Assembly (NCBI GenBank): GCA_946482295.1
Contig: CAMLRB010000057.1
Location: forward strand, 1-17,272
DNA length: 17,272 nucleotides
Direction of reading: 5' to 3'
From: an uncultured Bacteriovorax sp.
GTDB lineage: Bacteria > Bdellovibrionota > Bacteriovoracia > Bacteriovoracales > Bacteriovoracaceae
Shown here: positions 1 through 7,463 of the stretch, piece after piece
Layout of the letters: each line of letters begins with the position of its first letter
Numbering within the stretch: the first letter of the stretch is position 1
Notes under the pieces: generated by a model
Seen by the model: the letters and a program-made list of their open reading frames with translations, nothing else
Databases searched by the model: none
What the model was told of the DNA's origin: nothing
Translations under genes and position numbers: made by a program

Positions 1-601
1 CAATTTGTGTGTAACGACTTTCAGATTTAACTTCAGCAATTGTTTTTTTATCTTCTAAGCTGCGAATGAGTGATGAAAGCCCTTGCTCTTTTTTACCTAA
101 TTGTTGAGAGAGAAGCGCGTACAATTGGTGGAATTTTTTTGCTTCACCATCTTGAAGATTTTTATAATTTACTTGTGACAGCGTCGCTAATGCTTTTTCG
201 TTTTGGTTCATCTTGTAATAAGCACTTCCCAAATTAAGACCAATTTGTGATTCCAGGCCTGGATCTTCCTTGGAAATGGCGAGTGCTTCTTCAAAGTTCT
301 TTGAAGCAACATCGAAATTTTTCTTCGAGAAATTGATAACACCAATAAGATTCTTGCGAGTCGCTCTTTCTGCCAAACTCAAACCTTCCTCTGGCATTGC
401 TGCTAAATCTTTAAGCGCAATATCCCCCTTACCTAAACGAACTTTTTCTTTGATCGCATTTATTTTTTGCAGGAATGTCTGTTTATAAAGTTTTGATGTA
501 TCGACATTCTCTGCCACTCTTCGCTCGGGAGTAATCATTTTCACTCCTGAACAAGAAATAGTAGCAAACGTAAGAAAGAGAATTGCGAGAGAAATCTTCA
601 T
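1..601 (-). CDS. TPR-containing lipoprotein, N-terminal part (runs off the left edge)
   Basis: Read by hand on the minus strand from ATG at 601; the frame stays open for 200 codons to the window edge, so the C-terminus is missing. The first 17 residues form a lipoprotein signal (MKISLAILFLTFATISC) with Cys17 as the likely lipidated residue. The rest is helical and TPR-like; the clearest unit lies around residues 100-140 (EALAISKEDPG...NLGSAYYKMNQNEKALATL). A GAGG Shine-Dalgarno lies 5 nt before the ATG. TPR lipoproteins that continue into a periplasmic-binding fold are known as penicillin-binding-protein activators (LpoA type). That would fit this N-terminus, but the defining domain lies outside the window, so the specific function is a guess. 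Confidence 0.8.
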   Translation of the reverse strand, partial: MKISLAILFLTFATISCSGVKMITPERRVAENVDTSKLYKQTFLQKINAIKEKVRLGKGDIALKDLAAMPEEGLSLAERATRKNLIGVINFSKKNFDVASKNFEEALAISKEDPGLESQIGLNLGSAYYKMNQNEKALATLSQVNYKNLQDGEAKKFHQLYALLSQQLGKKEQGLSSLIRSLEDKKTIAEVKSESRYTQI

Positions 602-612
602 GTAAACCTCGA

Positions 613-635
613 TAGAATAAACTCAGTCTATTCTA
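613..635. repeat. Near-perfect 23-bp inverted repeat in the lipoprotein leader
   Basis: TAGAATA at 613-619 mirrors TATTCTA at 629-635, and inner bases continue the symmetry; 10 of 11 base pairs match around the centre at 624. It lies between a TATAAT on the minus strand (653-648) and the lipoprotein ATG at 601. It could be an operator just downstream of the transcription start or a leader hairpin. No regulator is identifiable. Confidence 0.5.
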
Positions 636-647
636 ACAAGGCATAGG

Positions 648-653
648 ATTATA
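648..653 (-). promoter_or_regulatory. Candidate -10 box for the TPR lipoprotein gene
   Basis: A perfect TATAAT reads on the minus strand at 653-648, 46 bases before the ATG at 601. No convincing -35 is present at 16-18 bp. In AT-rich DNA a single hexamer is weak evidence; the position between the chaperone terminators and the gene supports it. Confidence 0.35.
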
Positions 654-690
654 TGAAAGCAGGATTAAATAAGAGACTATTGTGATCAAG

Positions 691-710
691 AAAGCCGCGA
701 GAGCGGCGCA
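691..710 (-). terminator. Second GC hairpin after dnaJ, possible back-up terminator
   Basis: GCCGC (694-698) pairs with GCGGC (703-707) around a 4-nt loop. On the minus strand the stem is followed by TTTCTTG, a poor U-tract. It lies just downstream of the stronger dnaJ terminator, so a tandem back-up is reasonable. Confidence 0.35.
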
Positions 711-720
711 CCCCAACCTT

Positions 721-746
721 GAAAAGAAACCGCCGTTAAACGGCGG
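721..746 (-). terminator. Rho-independent terminator of the grpE-dnaK-dnaJ operon
   Basis: Directly after the dnaJ stop codon, CCGCCG (730-735) pairs with CGGCGG (741-746) across a 5-nt loop. On the minus strand the stem is followed by TTTCTTTTC, a typical stem plus U-rich tail. Confidence 0.8.
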
Positions 747-1883
747 CTATTGAAATAAATCTTTAACTTTATCGAAAAAACCACGACTCATCGGATTTGA
801 GTGCTCATCCAACTCTGCGAGTCGCTGAAAAATTTCTTTTTGCTCGCTTGTGATTTTGGTTGGTGTTTCGACGTGTACAGTGACGATTTGATCACCAACA
901 CCGTAACCACCTAGACGTTGAATTCCCTTACCTTTTAAGCGCATTTTTACGCCTGACTGAGTTCCTGCCGGAATTTTTAAAGCCACTTTTCCCGACAGTG
1001 TTGGAACTTCCATTTCAGCACCAAGTGTCGCCTGCGAGAAGCTAATAGGCACCGTACAGTGAACATCAAACTCGTCACGTTCGAAGATTTTATGTGGCTT
1101 AATATTGATCACAACATAAAGATCACCATTAGGTCCACCCATTGAGCCGGCATCACCTTCATTAGAAAGTTTTAGACGCTGACCTTGATCAATTCCTGCT
1201 GGTACTTTTACTTGAAGATCGACTTTTTTCTTTTTCTTTCCATGACCATGACAAGTGCCACATGGATCTTTGATCATTTGACCTGAACCATTACACTTTG
1301 GACATGTTGAAGAGACAGTGAAAAATCCCTGCTGTCTTCTTACTTCTCCATGACCGTTGCAGTAGTCACATGTTGTAGGACTCGAGCCCGCTTTTGCACC
1401 AGATCCGTTACAAGTGTCACACTTAACATTTTTAGTGAGTGAAATTGTTTTTTCTACACCGAAAGCGGCTTCTGAAAATTCAATATCAATTCCCATTTGA
1501 AGATCGTCACCTGGTCTTCCCTGTGAACGTCTTCCGCCACGACCACCGCGTCCGCGACCACCAAGCATGTCTCCGAAGATGTCTCCGAAAATATCGCCGA
1601 AGTCTCCAAAGTCTCCACCTTGGAATCCGCCAGCGCCACCAAATCCACCTTGACCATTGACACCTGCGTGACCGAATTGATCGTAACGAGCTTTTTTATC
1701 GTCATCTAAAAGAACTTCAGCTGCTTCAGAAGCTTCTTTAAATTTCGCTTCCGCTTCTGCATTCCCCGGATTTTTATCAGGGTGATACTGCATGGCCAAT
1801 TTACGATAGGCCTTTTTAATTTCATCCTTATTCGTCCCTTTTTGGACTCCAAGAATTTCGTAATAATCTCTTTTTGCGCTCAT
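747..1883 (-). CDS. dnaJ: Chaperone protein DnaJ (Hsp40)
   Basis: Class I J-protein of 378 residues. It delivers unfolded substrates to DnaK in the cytoplasm and stimulates its ATPase. The N-terminal J domain (about 4-70) carries HPD at 34-36. A Gly/Phe-rich linker with repeated GDFGDIFGD-type units follows (about 75-125). The zinc-finger region has four CxxCxGxG motifs with Cys pairs 155/158, 172/175, 194/197 and 208/211, then the C-terminal substrate-binding domains. An in-frame GTG nine bases upstream (1892) would add three residues, but AGGTGA lies 5 nt before the ATG at 1883, so I prefer the ATG. It is last in the grpE-dnaK-dnaJ operon, separated from dnaK by a strong hairpin and followed by a terminator. 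Confidence 0.97.
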   Translation of the reverse strand: MSAKRDYYEILGVQKGTNKDEIKKAYRKLAMQYHPDKNPGNAEAEAKFKEASEAAEVLLDDDKKARYDQFGHAGVNGQGGFGGAGGFQGGDFGDFGDIFGDIFGDMLGGRGRGGRGGRRSQGRPGDDLQMGIDIEFSEAAFGVEKTISLTKNVKCDTCNGSGAKAGSSPTTCDYCNGHGEVRRQQGFFTVSSTCPKCNGSGQMIKDPCGTCHGHGKKKKKVDLQVKVPAGIDQGQRLKLSNEGDAGSMGGPNGDLYVVINIKPHKIFERDEFDVHCTVPISFSQATLGAEMEVPTLSGKVALKIPAGTQSGVKMRLKGKGIQRLGGYGVGDQIVTVHVETPTKITSEQKEIFQRLAELDEHSNPMSRGFFDKVKDLFQ

Positions 1884-1895
1884 GTAACTCACCTA

Positions 1896-1923
1896 CAAAA
1901 AGGTCCCTCCAAAGGAGAGACCT
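1896..1923 (-). terminator. Terminator-like hairpin between dnaK and dnaJ
   Basis: On the minus strand AGGTCTCTCC (1923-1914) pairs with GGAGGGACCT (1910-1901) around a TTT loop. This is a 10-bp stem with one G-U pair, followed by a run of T ending at 1897. It has the form of an intrinsic terminator but lies inside the operon, 14 bases before the dnaJ ATG and next to its Shine-Dalgarno. It probably works as an attenuator or an mRNA 3'-end stabiliser, lowering DnaJ relative to DnaK. Confidence 0.7.
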
Positions 1924-1955
1924 CTTATTTTCATAAAAATTTAGACATTAATAGA

Positions 1956-3878
1956 TTAGACTTCTTTGTAGTCCGCATCAACAACATCATCATCTTTCTT
2001 CGATGAACCTGAATCAGAATCGTTTGAACCAGCACCTGGACCTTGTGGACCAGCATCTCCACCTGGAGCACCACCAGCTTGATACATCTCAGTTGCAACT
2101 TTATGAGAAACATTTTGGAGTCTCTCCACTGCTGCTTTCAATTCATCAAGAGATTCACTTGCAAGTTTAGTTTTAGCTTCTGAAACTGCACTCTCTAATT
2201 CTGATTTAGATTGGCCAGAAATTTTTCCTTCGCCTTCTTTAATCATTTTTTCAGTTGCGAAGATCAATCCATCGAGGTTGTTTCTTGTATCGACAACCTG
2301 ACGTCTTTCCTGGTCAGCTGAACGGTTAGCTTCAGCATCTTTTACCATTCTCTGGATTTCTTCTTCTGTTAATCCAGAACCAGAAGTAATTCTGATTTCT
2401 TGAGATTTACCAGTCGCTTTATCTTGTGCTGAAACGTGAACAATACCGTTAGCATCGATATCAAAAGTTACTTCGATTTGAGGAACACCACGTGGTGCTG
2501 GTGCGATTCCTGAAAGGTCGAAGCGACCAAGAGTTTTGTTGTCTTTTGCGAACTCGCGCTCACCTTGAAGAACGTGAATCGATACTGCTGGTTGGTTATC
2601 CTGAGCTGTCGAGAAAGTCTGAGACTTTTTCGTAGGGATCGTTGTGTTCTTTTCGATGATCTTAGTAGAAACACCACCAAGAGTTTCAATACCAAGTGAA
2701 AGTGGAGTTACATCAAGAAGAAGAACGTCTTTAACGTCACCAGCAAGAACACCACCTTGTATAGCAGCACCAGCAGCAACAACTTCATCTGGGTTTACAC
2801 CTTTAGAAGGTTCTTTTCCAAAGATCTCTTTTACTTTTGCTTGAACAAGCGGGATACGGATCGATCCACCAACAAGAACAACTTCATGAATTTCATTCAA
2901 TGAAAGACCTGAATCTTTAATACATGTCTTACAAGGAACAACTAGTTTCTCGATTAGGTCACCGATCAATTGTTCAAATTTCGCTCTTGTGATGTTTACG
3001 TTTAAGTGTTTTGGTCCAGAAGCATCCGCTGTGATGAACGGAAGGTTAACATCAGTTTGAGTTACGTTTGAAAGTTCGTGCTTAGCTTTTTCCGCAGCTT
3101 CTTTAAGACGTTGAAGCGCCATTGTATCTTGTCTTAGATCAACACCGTTTTCTTTCTTAAATTCTTCTGCAAGATAATTGATGATTCTGTAGTCGAAGTC
3201 TTCCCCACCGAGGAATGTATCCCCGTTAGTTGCTTTTACTTCGAATACACCGTCAGATGTAATTTCAAGAATTGAGATATCGAATGTACCACCACCAAGG
3301 TCGAATACAGCGATGTTCTTATCTTTCTTTGTATCTAGTCCGTAAGCAAGAGCAGCAGCTGTTGGCTCGTTGATGATACGTTTTACATCCAGACCAGCGA
3401 TACGACCTGCATCTTTCGTTGCCTGTCTTTGAGCATCGTTAAAGTAAGCTGGAACTGTAATAACAGCTTCAGTTACTGGTTGACCTAAATAATCTTCAGC
3501 AGCTTTTTTTAGCTTCTCAAGAACTTTTGCGGATACTTCTTGTGGTGACATTTCTTTGCCGTCAACTTTTACCCAAGCATCGCCGTTTTTATTTGCAGTG
3601 ATTTCAAAAGGTGCTACTTCGTGAAATTTTTTAACTTCAGCAGCATCAGCTTTACGACCGATTAAACGTTTAATACCGAAAAGTGTTTTCTTCGGATTCG
3701 TTACCGATTGTCTTTTTGCAACTTGACCAACAAGGACTTCCCCGTTGTTTGCGAAACCAATAATTGATGGAGTTGTGTTGTGTCCTTCAGAGTTAGCGAT
3801 AACTTTGTAAGTTCCGTTTTCTAATACGGCCACACACGAGTTCGTTGTTCCTAAGTCGATACCAATAATTTTTCCCAT
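1956..3878 (-). CDS. dnaK: Molecular chaperone DnaK (Hsp70)
   Basis: Full-length Hsp70 of 640 residues, the ATP-driven cytoplasmic chaperone that works with DnaJ and GrpE. The nucleotide-binding domain shows the phosphate-1 motif [14 protein letters not shown] (5-18), the phosphate-2 motif [11 protein letters not shown] (190-200) and the adenosine motif [11 protein letters not shown] (333-343). The interdomain linker [12 protein letters not shown] follows at about 385-396, then the beta substrate-binding domain, helical lid and a disordered Gly/Ser/Asp-rich tail ending DADYKEV. The start is firm: AGGAG lies just upstream of the ATG at 3878. The gene is 29 bp downstream of grpE. Cys316 and Cys319 in the VVPCKTC segment are a minor sequence feature. 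Confidence 0.98.
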   Translation of the reverse strand: MGKIIGIDLGTTNSCVAVLENGTYKVIANSEGHNTTPSIIGFANNGEVLVGQVAKRQSVTNPKKTLFGIKRLIGRKADAAEVKKFHEVAPFEITANKNGDAWVKVDGKEMSPQEVSAKVLEKLKKAAEDYLGQPVTEAVITVPAYFNDAQRQATKDAGRIAGLDVKRIINEPTAAALAYGLDTKKDKNIAVFDLGGGTFDISILEITSDGVFEVKATNGDTFLGGEDFDYRIINYLAEEFKKENGVDLRQDTMALQRLKEAAEKAKHELSNVTQTDVNLPFITADASGPKHLNVNITRAKFEQLIGDLIEKLVVPCKTCIKDSGLSLNEIHEVVLVGGSIRIPLVQAKVKEIFGKEPSKGVNPDEVVAAGAAIQGGVLAGDVKDVLLLDVTPLSLGIETLGGVSTKIIEKNTTIPTKKSQTFSTAQDNQPAVSIHVLQGEREFAKDNKTLGRFDLSGIAPAPRGVPQIEVTFDIDANGIVHVSAQDKATGKSQEIRITSGSGLTEEEIQRMVKDAEANRSADQERRQVVDTRNNLDGLIFATEKMIKEGEGKISGQSKSELESAVSEAKTKLASESLDELKAAVERLQNVSHKVATEMYQAGGAPGGDAGPQGPGAGSNDSDSGSSKKDDDVVDADYKEV

Positions 3879-3907
3879 ATATTTCTCCTGTTTTTGTAAA
3901 CCTAAAC

Positions 3908-4450
3908 TTAGTTATTATTAGCGACTACGACTTTGGAAGCTCTAAGCAATCTTCCGTTTAGCATGTAGCCTTTTTGATACTCAGTTATAATTTCTTGATC
4001 CTTTTTTCCCTCTGCTGGAGCTTGAGCAACAGCTTCGTGAAAATTTGGGTCAAAAGTTTTTCCTAGTGCTTCCACTGGGGTTAAACCATTCTGTTTTAAA
4101 ACATCTAGAAATTGATTTCTGATCATCTCAATTCCTTTAACAATGTTCTGCACTTTATCGTCATTGTCATTTTTCAAAGCGTTCACAGTAAGCTCGAAAT
4201 TATCAACTACTCCAATCAGATTGGTTAGGATTTTTTCATTACCAAACTTGAGTAAGTTTTCTTTTTCGCGCTCAAATCTCTTGCGTGAATTATCGAATTC
4301 CGCTGCCAGATAGTAATATTTCGCTTTAAAATCTTCTGTTTGTTTCTTCTGATCATCTTTCTGAACTTCGCTTAACTCTACAGTTTCAGCATCATCACTG
4401 ACTTGATCAGCTTTCAAATCTTCATTCTCGTTTGTAGTTTCATTTGTCAT
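3908..4450 (-). CDS. grpE: Nucleotide exchange factor GrpE
   Basis: Cytoplasmic co-chaperone that releases ADP from DnaK. The 180-residue product has an acidic, disordered N-terminus, a long coiled coil ([23 protein letters not shown] region, about residues 45-110), and the conserved C-terminal beta domain with [11 protein letters not shown] and the ending [12 protein letters not shown]. The frame extends upstream to a TTG at 4507, but GAGGA lies 8 nt before the ATG at 4450 and the extra residues look unrelated to GrpE, so I use 4450. It is first in the chaperone operon. No hrcA gene lies upstream. Confidence 0.95.
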   Translation of the reverse strand: MTNETTNENEDLKADQVSDDAETVELSEVQKDDQKKQTEDFKAKYYYLAAEFDNSRKRFEREKENLLKFGNEKILTNLIGVVDNFELTVNALKNDNDDKVQNIVKGIEMIRNQFLDVLKQNGLTPVEALGKTFDPNFHEAVAQAPAEGKKDQEIITEYQKGYMLNGRLLRASKVVVANNN

Positions 4451-4478
4451 TTCTTTATTCCTCAGTTCGTGTCCCTCG

Positions 4479-4507
4479 TAAGATGGTATCACCTGTGTGA
4501 GTGTCAA
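4479..4507 (-). promoter_or_regulatory. Candidate (heat-shock-like) promoter of grpE-dnaK-dnaJ
   Basis: On the minus strand a perfect TTGACA (4507-4502) is followed after 15 bp by CCATCTTA (4486-4479). The second box resembles the CCCCATnTA -10 of sigma-32 promoters more than TATAAT. Transcription would begin near 4472, giving a leader of about 22 nt. No CIRCE inverted repeat was seen. Confidence 0.4.
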
Positions 4508-4603
4508 TGTTAGAGGTTCATCTTTTTTAGATGATTTGACTAAGGCATCGATATTAGGAGATAAACTTGAGCAAATGATCAGGCGTGTGCGGCGAGTCTA
4601 GCG

Positions 4604-5500
4604 CTAGGTTTTCTTGATAAGTTTAGAGATATGACCTTGCTGGAACATTTCAAAAGGGTGAAGTTCACCGTAAAATTCGTTAGAAATCCAACACTCTGAT
4701 TCTTCATCAAAATCAAACCATGGGGAAACACCACAGATCATATTGATCCTATCAACGGTGTCGAGTTTTTTACAAACAGGCCGATGATATTTATTAGTGT
4801 TATACACATAGGCAAAATTTTTCTTCAACTCAAATTCAGCTATGTCGAGATGTTCTCCTTCAGCGCTATTAATGATTTGAATCGCATAATTTGAAGTCGT
4901 TTGTATGGGGATATTCACTCTCAAATTTACAAATACTAATTCATCATTATGCCAGCAATAATCGGGCTTAGTTGATTCATCATAACCGGCAAGTACTGTA
5001 GATACTCTTGAACGAATGAGCGTACGTTGAAAAGAATCCACAACAGTTTTAATGGCACCGTGCTTTGCAAATGGCGTTTTTACTTTAAAGGAATAAGTAT
5101 CGTTATAGGTATTTCTCGGAGTCGAAATTCCTTTATATTGAGAAGCCGATCCATAAGAGAGTTGAGTAGAGCCTAATGTGGCCAAATGCGGATCATCAGA
5201 AATTTTATCAATGGCATCTGGGTTATAAGTAAGCGAAGAAGAAACATAACTTTTAGATATTTTTGTTGAATCTTTATAAGCAAACTCATGGAGACCATAA
5301 AGTTCTATCGCTTCACGGACTGACAGGTGAAGCTGATCTAGATTGAAATCAAAGGGAAGTTCTATATAAGCTGGTATTTTAAAATTATCGAATTTGGCAA
5401 TTTGGTTTTTAATATCACTATTCTGATAAATATAGTGATGTACTACCACATCGGAAGGTATCTGCTTAATCGGAATGATCCACTTCCCTCTAATGGCCAT
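4604..5500 (-). CDS. 2OG-Fe(II) oxygenase, aspartyl/asparaginyl hydroxylase-like, probable RiPP tailoring enzyme
   Basis: 298 residues. The C-terminal half has the double-stranded beta-helix signature of Fe(II)/2-oxoglutarate oxygenases: H184-x-D186 in WHNDE, distal H239 in YNTNKYHRP, and R251 in DRINMI as the likely 2-oxoglutarate ligand. The NLRVNIPI strand (192-199) matches the Asp/Asn beta-hydroxylase pattern. The N-terminal 180 residues are not recognised and may bind substrate. The ATG at 5500 has AGGA just upstream and lies 7 bp after the PqqD-like gene, so it is the last gene of the radical-SAM peptide operon. Inferred job: hydroxylation of a residue in the precursor peptide. The fold call is good; the substrate is inference. 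Free amino-acid hydroxylation is the alternative. Confidence 0.75.
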   Translation of the reverse strand: MAIRGKWIIPIKQIPSDVVVHHYIYQNSDIKNQIAKFDNFKIPAYIELPFDFNLDQLHLSVREAIELYGLHEFAYKDSTKISKSYVSSSLTYNPDAIDKISDDPHLATLGSTQLSYGSASQYKGISTPRNTYNDTYSFKVKTPFAKHGAIKTVVDSFQRTLIRSRVSTVLAGYDESTKPDYCWHNDELVFVNLRVNIPIQTTSNYAIQIINSAEGEHLDIAEFELKKNFAYVYNTNKYHRPVCKKLDTVDRINMICGVSPWFDFDEESECWISNEFYGELHPFEMFQQGHISKLIKKT

Positions 5501-5507
5501 AGAGTTC

Positions 5508-5810
5508 CTATTCGCCTTTAGGCGTTTTAAGAAGATTTAATAAATGATTTTTTTCTAAATCGTGAATTAGATCATTAATTTCTTTGTGAAATTTTCCTTT
5601 TTCTAATTCGTATTCATTTTCAAATTCTTCGATCAAGTTTCTCAATGTTTTTTTACCATCAATTTTGCGACAAAAAAGCGCAGCCAATCCATCAACTACA
5701 TATCCCCTATTAATTTTAGAATTGAAAAGATAATAGGTTTGAAGATTTTCTTTTCGTCCACCTGCGAGTGGTTCAGCAAAAATTTCAGGATAAAGATCTA
5801 ATATTTCCAT
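5508..5810 (-). CDS. PqqD-like RiPP recognition element protein
   Basis: 100-residue stand-alone protein of PqqD type: a short beta-rich N-terminus followed by a winged-helix core (about residues 25-92; FNSKINRGYVVDGLAALF, then LRNLIEEFENEY and a final HDLEKNHLL helix). Such proteins bind the leader of a precursor peptide and present it to radical SAM enzymes. The frame opens at a GTG (5837) inside the upstream gene, but the ATG at 5810 has GAGGT just before it and leaves a 7-bp gap from the previous stop, so I prefer it. It sits between the radical SAM gene and the oxygenase gene, and its likely partner is the 62-residue peptide encoded at 7164-7352. Confidence 0.8.
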   Translation of the reverse strand: MEILDLYPEIFAEPLAGGRKENLQTYYLFNSKINRGYVVDGLAALFCRKIDGKKTLRNLIEEFENEYELEKGKFHKEINDLIHDLEKNHLLNLLKTPKGE

Positions 5811-5817
5811 TACAACC

Positions 5818-7152
5818 TCAAACAGCGCGAAGTACACTCACTGAAGTTACATCGCTTTTTCTAATGGGAGCACCATCAATCATAGTTAAACGAAAATTCG
5901 TTTGTAAGTAAATCGCTAAAGAGAGATATGCCAAGCTCCATGTGAAGTGTTGGTCGCAAGCAGCTTCCCACAATTTATTTTCAAGAAACATACAAGCGCC
6001 TTTGCAAATCTGCACTACTGGACATTGTACACATTCTTTCCGCGTACTCCAATGATAAGCTGTATTCAATTGAACATTATTAAACTGATCTATATGACCT
6101 ATTTTATGTCCGCCCTTTGCTGTCACGTTTTGGCATGTAAGAACATTACCATCAATATCTACTGCGATTGAAGTTGGTTGATCCATACTGCATTTTTGTC
6201 CAACAGTTTCCGCATGACGGGCTTCTAACAAAGAGTCAAAAAAATCGTTGATGAAAACGTCAACCATCCCAACATTAAGATCAAATGGATACTGCTTTAC
6301 CAATTGATCAAAAATTCCATTCAGCAGATCATTTCGCTTAGATTGATCTGAAACATAACTCATTCCTGCTGAATCATAAGGAGTTGCTAAATCATGTGTA
6401 AGTCGTACATTTTTAGGATCTGTACATAACTTAGCGGCAATATATTTTCTTATTTCAAGTAATGAATAATTCTTTGGTGAAATGGTTGCATTGAACGACA
6501 CTAATCGATGCGGTTGCAATAGATTAAAAAGATAAAGAAGATTTTCTCTCTGATGAGGAACATCAAGCGGATCTTTCGCTCGATCTTCAGTAAAAGTAGG
6601 ACCATCATGAGAAATAATAAAAAGCAATTTTAGTTCGAGTGCTCTATCGGCCATTTCTTTAGTAATAATAGAGCCATTCGTAAAAAGTGCTAAACTGATA
6701 TTGGGATATTTTTCACGTAAATATTGAGCCATTTTTTCAACAGCTGCCCAATACAAAAGAGTCTCTCCACCCCAGAATTCTAAATGTACTCCTTCACCCT
6801 TTCCATCTTGACCGCCATCAAACCATGAAGGCATTTTTGTAAGAAAGCCTTCTACTTTATTTAATGTTTCTTGGGCAGTGTCTTTCTGAAAAGCACGTTG
6901 ATTATTTTGACTGCAATAGGTACAAGAATAATTACAAGCAAAACCCATTTGTATTTTAATTTTTCGTAGGGTCTTAACTTTTCCAACTGGCGTACTTGGA
7001 CTTACTTTTAAAACTTGAATTTTTTGGATATGGCTTGAAGGTATGATTTCTTCACCACTATCTTTCCAAGTTAATTTTGAAAGATAAGGGTCATAGAGAG
7101 CAACTCTAGATTGTTCTTCGTTCTGCAGATGAAGATTGTAACATATGCCCAT
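5818..7152 (-). CDS. Radical SAM/SPASM peptide maturase
   Basis: 444 residues. After an N-terminal extension of about 65 residues comes the radical SAM motif CNYSCTYC (Cys73, 77, 80), which holds the SAM-binding 4Fe-4S cluster, and GGE at 128-130. The C-terminal SPASM domain for auxiliary clusters has Cys321, 340, 374, 377, 383, 387 and 399 with the usual spacing (CxxCx5CxxxC at 374-387). Enzymes of this build, next to a PqqD-like protein and a Cys-rich peptide, install thioether or C-C crosslinks on RiPP precursors. It begins 11 bp after the precursor gene, with only a weak GAGAA upstream of its ATG. It is the best candidate for core modification; the bond it makes cannot be told from sequence. 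Confidence 0.88.
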   Translation of the reverse strand: MGICYNLHLQNEEQSRVALYDPYLSKLTWKDSGEEIIPSSHIQKIQVLKVSPSTPVGKVKTLRKIKIQMGFACNYSCTYCSQNNQRAFQKDTAQETLNKVEGFLTKMPSWFDGGQDGKGEGVHLEFWGGETLLYWAAVEKMAQYLREKYPNISLALFTNGSIITKEMADRALELKLLFIISHDGPTFTEDRAKDPLDVPHQRENLLYLFNLLQPHRLVSFNATISPKNYSLLEIRKYIAAKLCTDPKNVRLTHDLATPYDSAGMSYVSDQSKRNDLLNGIFDQLVKQYPFDLNVGMVDVFINDFFDSLLEARHAETVGQKCSMDQPTSIAVDIDGNVLTCQNVTAKGGHKIGHIDQFNNVQLNTAYHWSTRKECVQCPVVQICKGACMFLENKLWEAACDQHFTWSLAYLSLAIYLQTNFRLTMIDGAPIRKSDVTSVSVLRAV

Positions 7153-7163
7153 TTGTTCTCATT

Positions 7164-7352
7164 TTAGTAACAAGGACCACCACATGCACCCCCACAGGCG
7201 CAAGCACCGAAGGCCATGTCTGATTTAATGAGTAGTGAGACAATTTGAACAGCAGTTAGCGGGGTTAAACCTCCAAACCGTGTTTTATCAATGATTAAAC
7301 CCTCTGGCTTAACTTCCGAACTTTTCTTTTTAGTTTCGTCTTGATCACTCAT
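7164..7352 (-). CDS. Cys/Gly-rich precursor peptide (putative RiPP)
   Basis: 62-residue peptide. Residues 1-17 are charged and probably disordered; about 18-45 form a leader with a likely amphipathic segment (TAVQIVSLLIKS); the C-terminus after Phe48 is a compact core, GACACGGACGGPCY. The four Cys are 51, 53, 57 and 61. The core contains ACGG twice in tandem (52-55, 56-59) and ends Pro-Cys-Tyr. It lies immediately before a radical SAM/SPASM gene and a PqqD-like gene, as expected for a RiPP substrate. There is no hydrophobic signal peptide. I recall computationally defined radical-SAM 'ACGX-repeat' peptides, which this resembles, but I could not check. A metal-binding small protein is the alternative. 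Confidence 0.82.
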   Translation of the reverse strand: MSDQDETKKKSSEVKPEGLIIDKTRFGGLTPLTAVQIVSLLIKSDMAFGACACGGACGGPCY

Positions 7353-7375
7353 CTCGACACTCTACTCACTACTAA

Positions 7376-7414
7376 TTTTAAGTATATTATACTTAAAAAA
7401 TTACTAAGAGTTAA
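7376..7414 (-). promoter_or_regulatory. Promoter and palindromic operator candidate for the precursor peptide
   Basis: On the minus strand TTAACT (7414-7409) and a perfect TATAAT (7391-7386) are separated by 17 bp, placing the start near 7379 and giving a 27-nt leader. The -10 box lies inside a perfect palindrome at 7376-7398 (TTTTAAGTATA, one centre base, TATACTTAAAA). A second inverted repeat (TTAATA at 7411-7416, TATTAA at 7421-7426) overlaps the -35. The arrangement suggests a repressor site, though AT-richness raises the chance of symmetry. Two more TATAAT hexamers lie upstream at 7422-7417 and 7442-7437. Confidence 0.55.
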
Positions 7415-7463
7415 TAATTATATTAAGTTTAGTCTAATTATAGTGTATTTCTTAATTTTATAT

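Noticed and set aside
270..488. Plus-strand open frame of 72 codons
   Set aside because: It lies antisense inside the TPR lipoprotein frame, which has a signal peptide, lipobox and Shine-Dalgarno; the plus-strand product looks like low-complexity shadow sequence.
1439..1705. Open frames on both strands within the Gly/Phe and zinc-finger part of dnaJ
   Set aside because: Shadows caused by the repetitive GGN codons of dnaJ; no ribosome binding site and no recognisable protein.
1884..1892. GTG start for dnaJ at 1892
   Set aside because: It lacks a Shine-Dalgarno at the right distance, while the ATG at 1883 has AGGTGA 5 nt upstream and gives the usual DnaJ N-terminus.
4518..4534. TCATCT/AGATGA hairpin upstream of grpE as a terminator of the peptide operon
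   Set aside because: The six-base AT-rich stem has its T-run in the loop rather than after the stem; not a plausible terminator.
4598..4607. Perfect 10-bp palindrome CTAGCGCTAG at the end of the oxygenase gene
   Set aside because: Short, overlaps the stop codon and has no loop or U-tract; likely chance.
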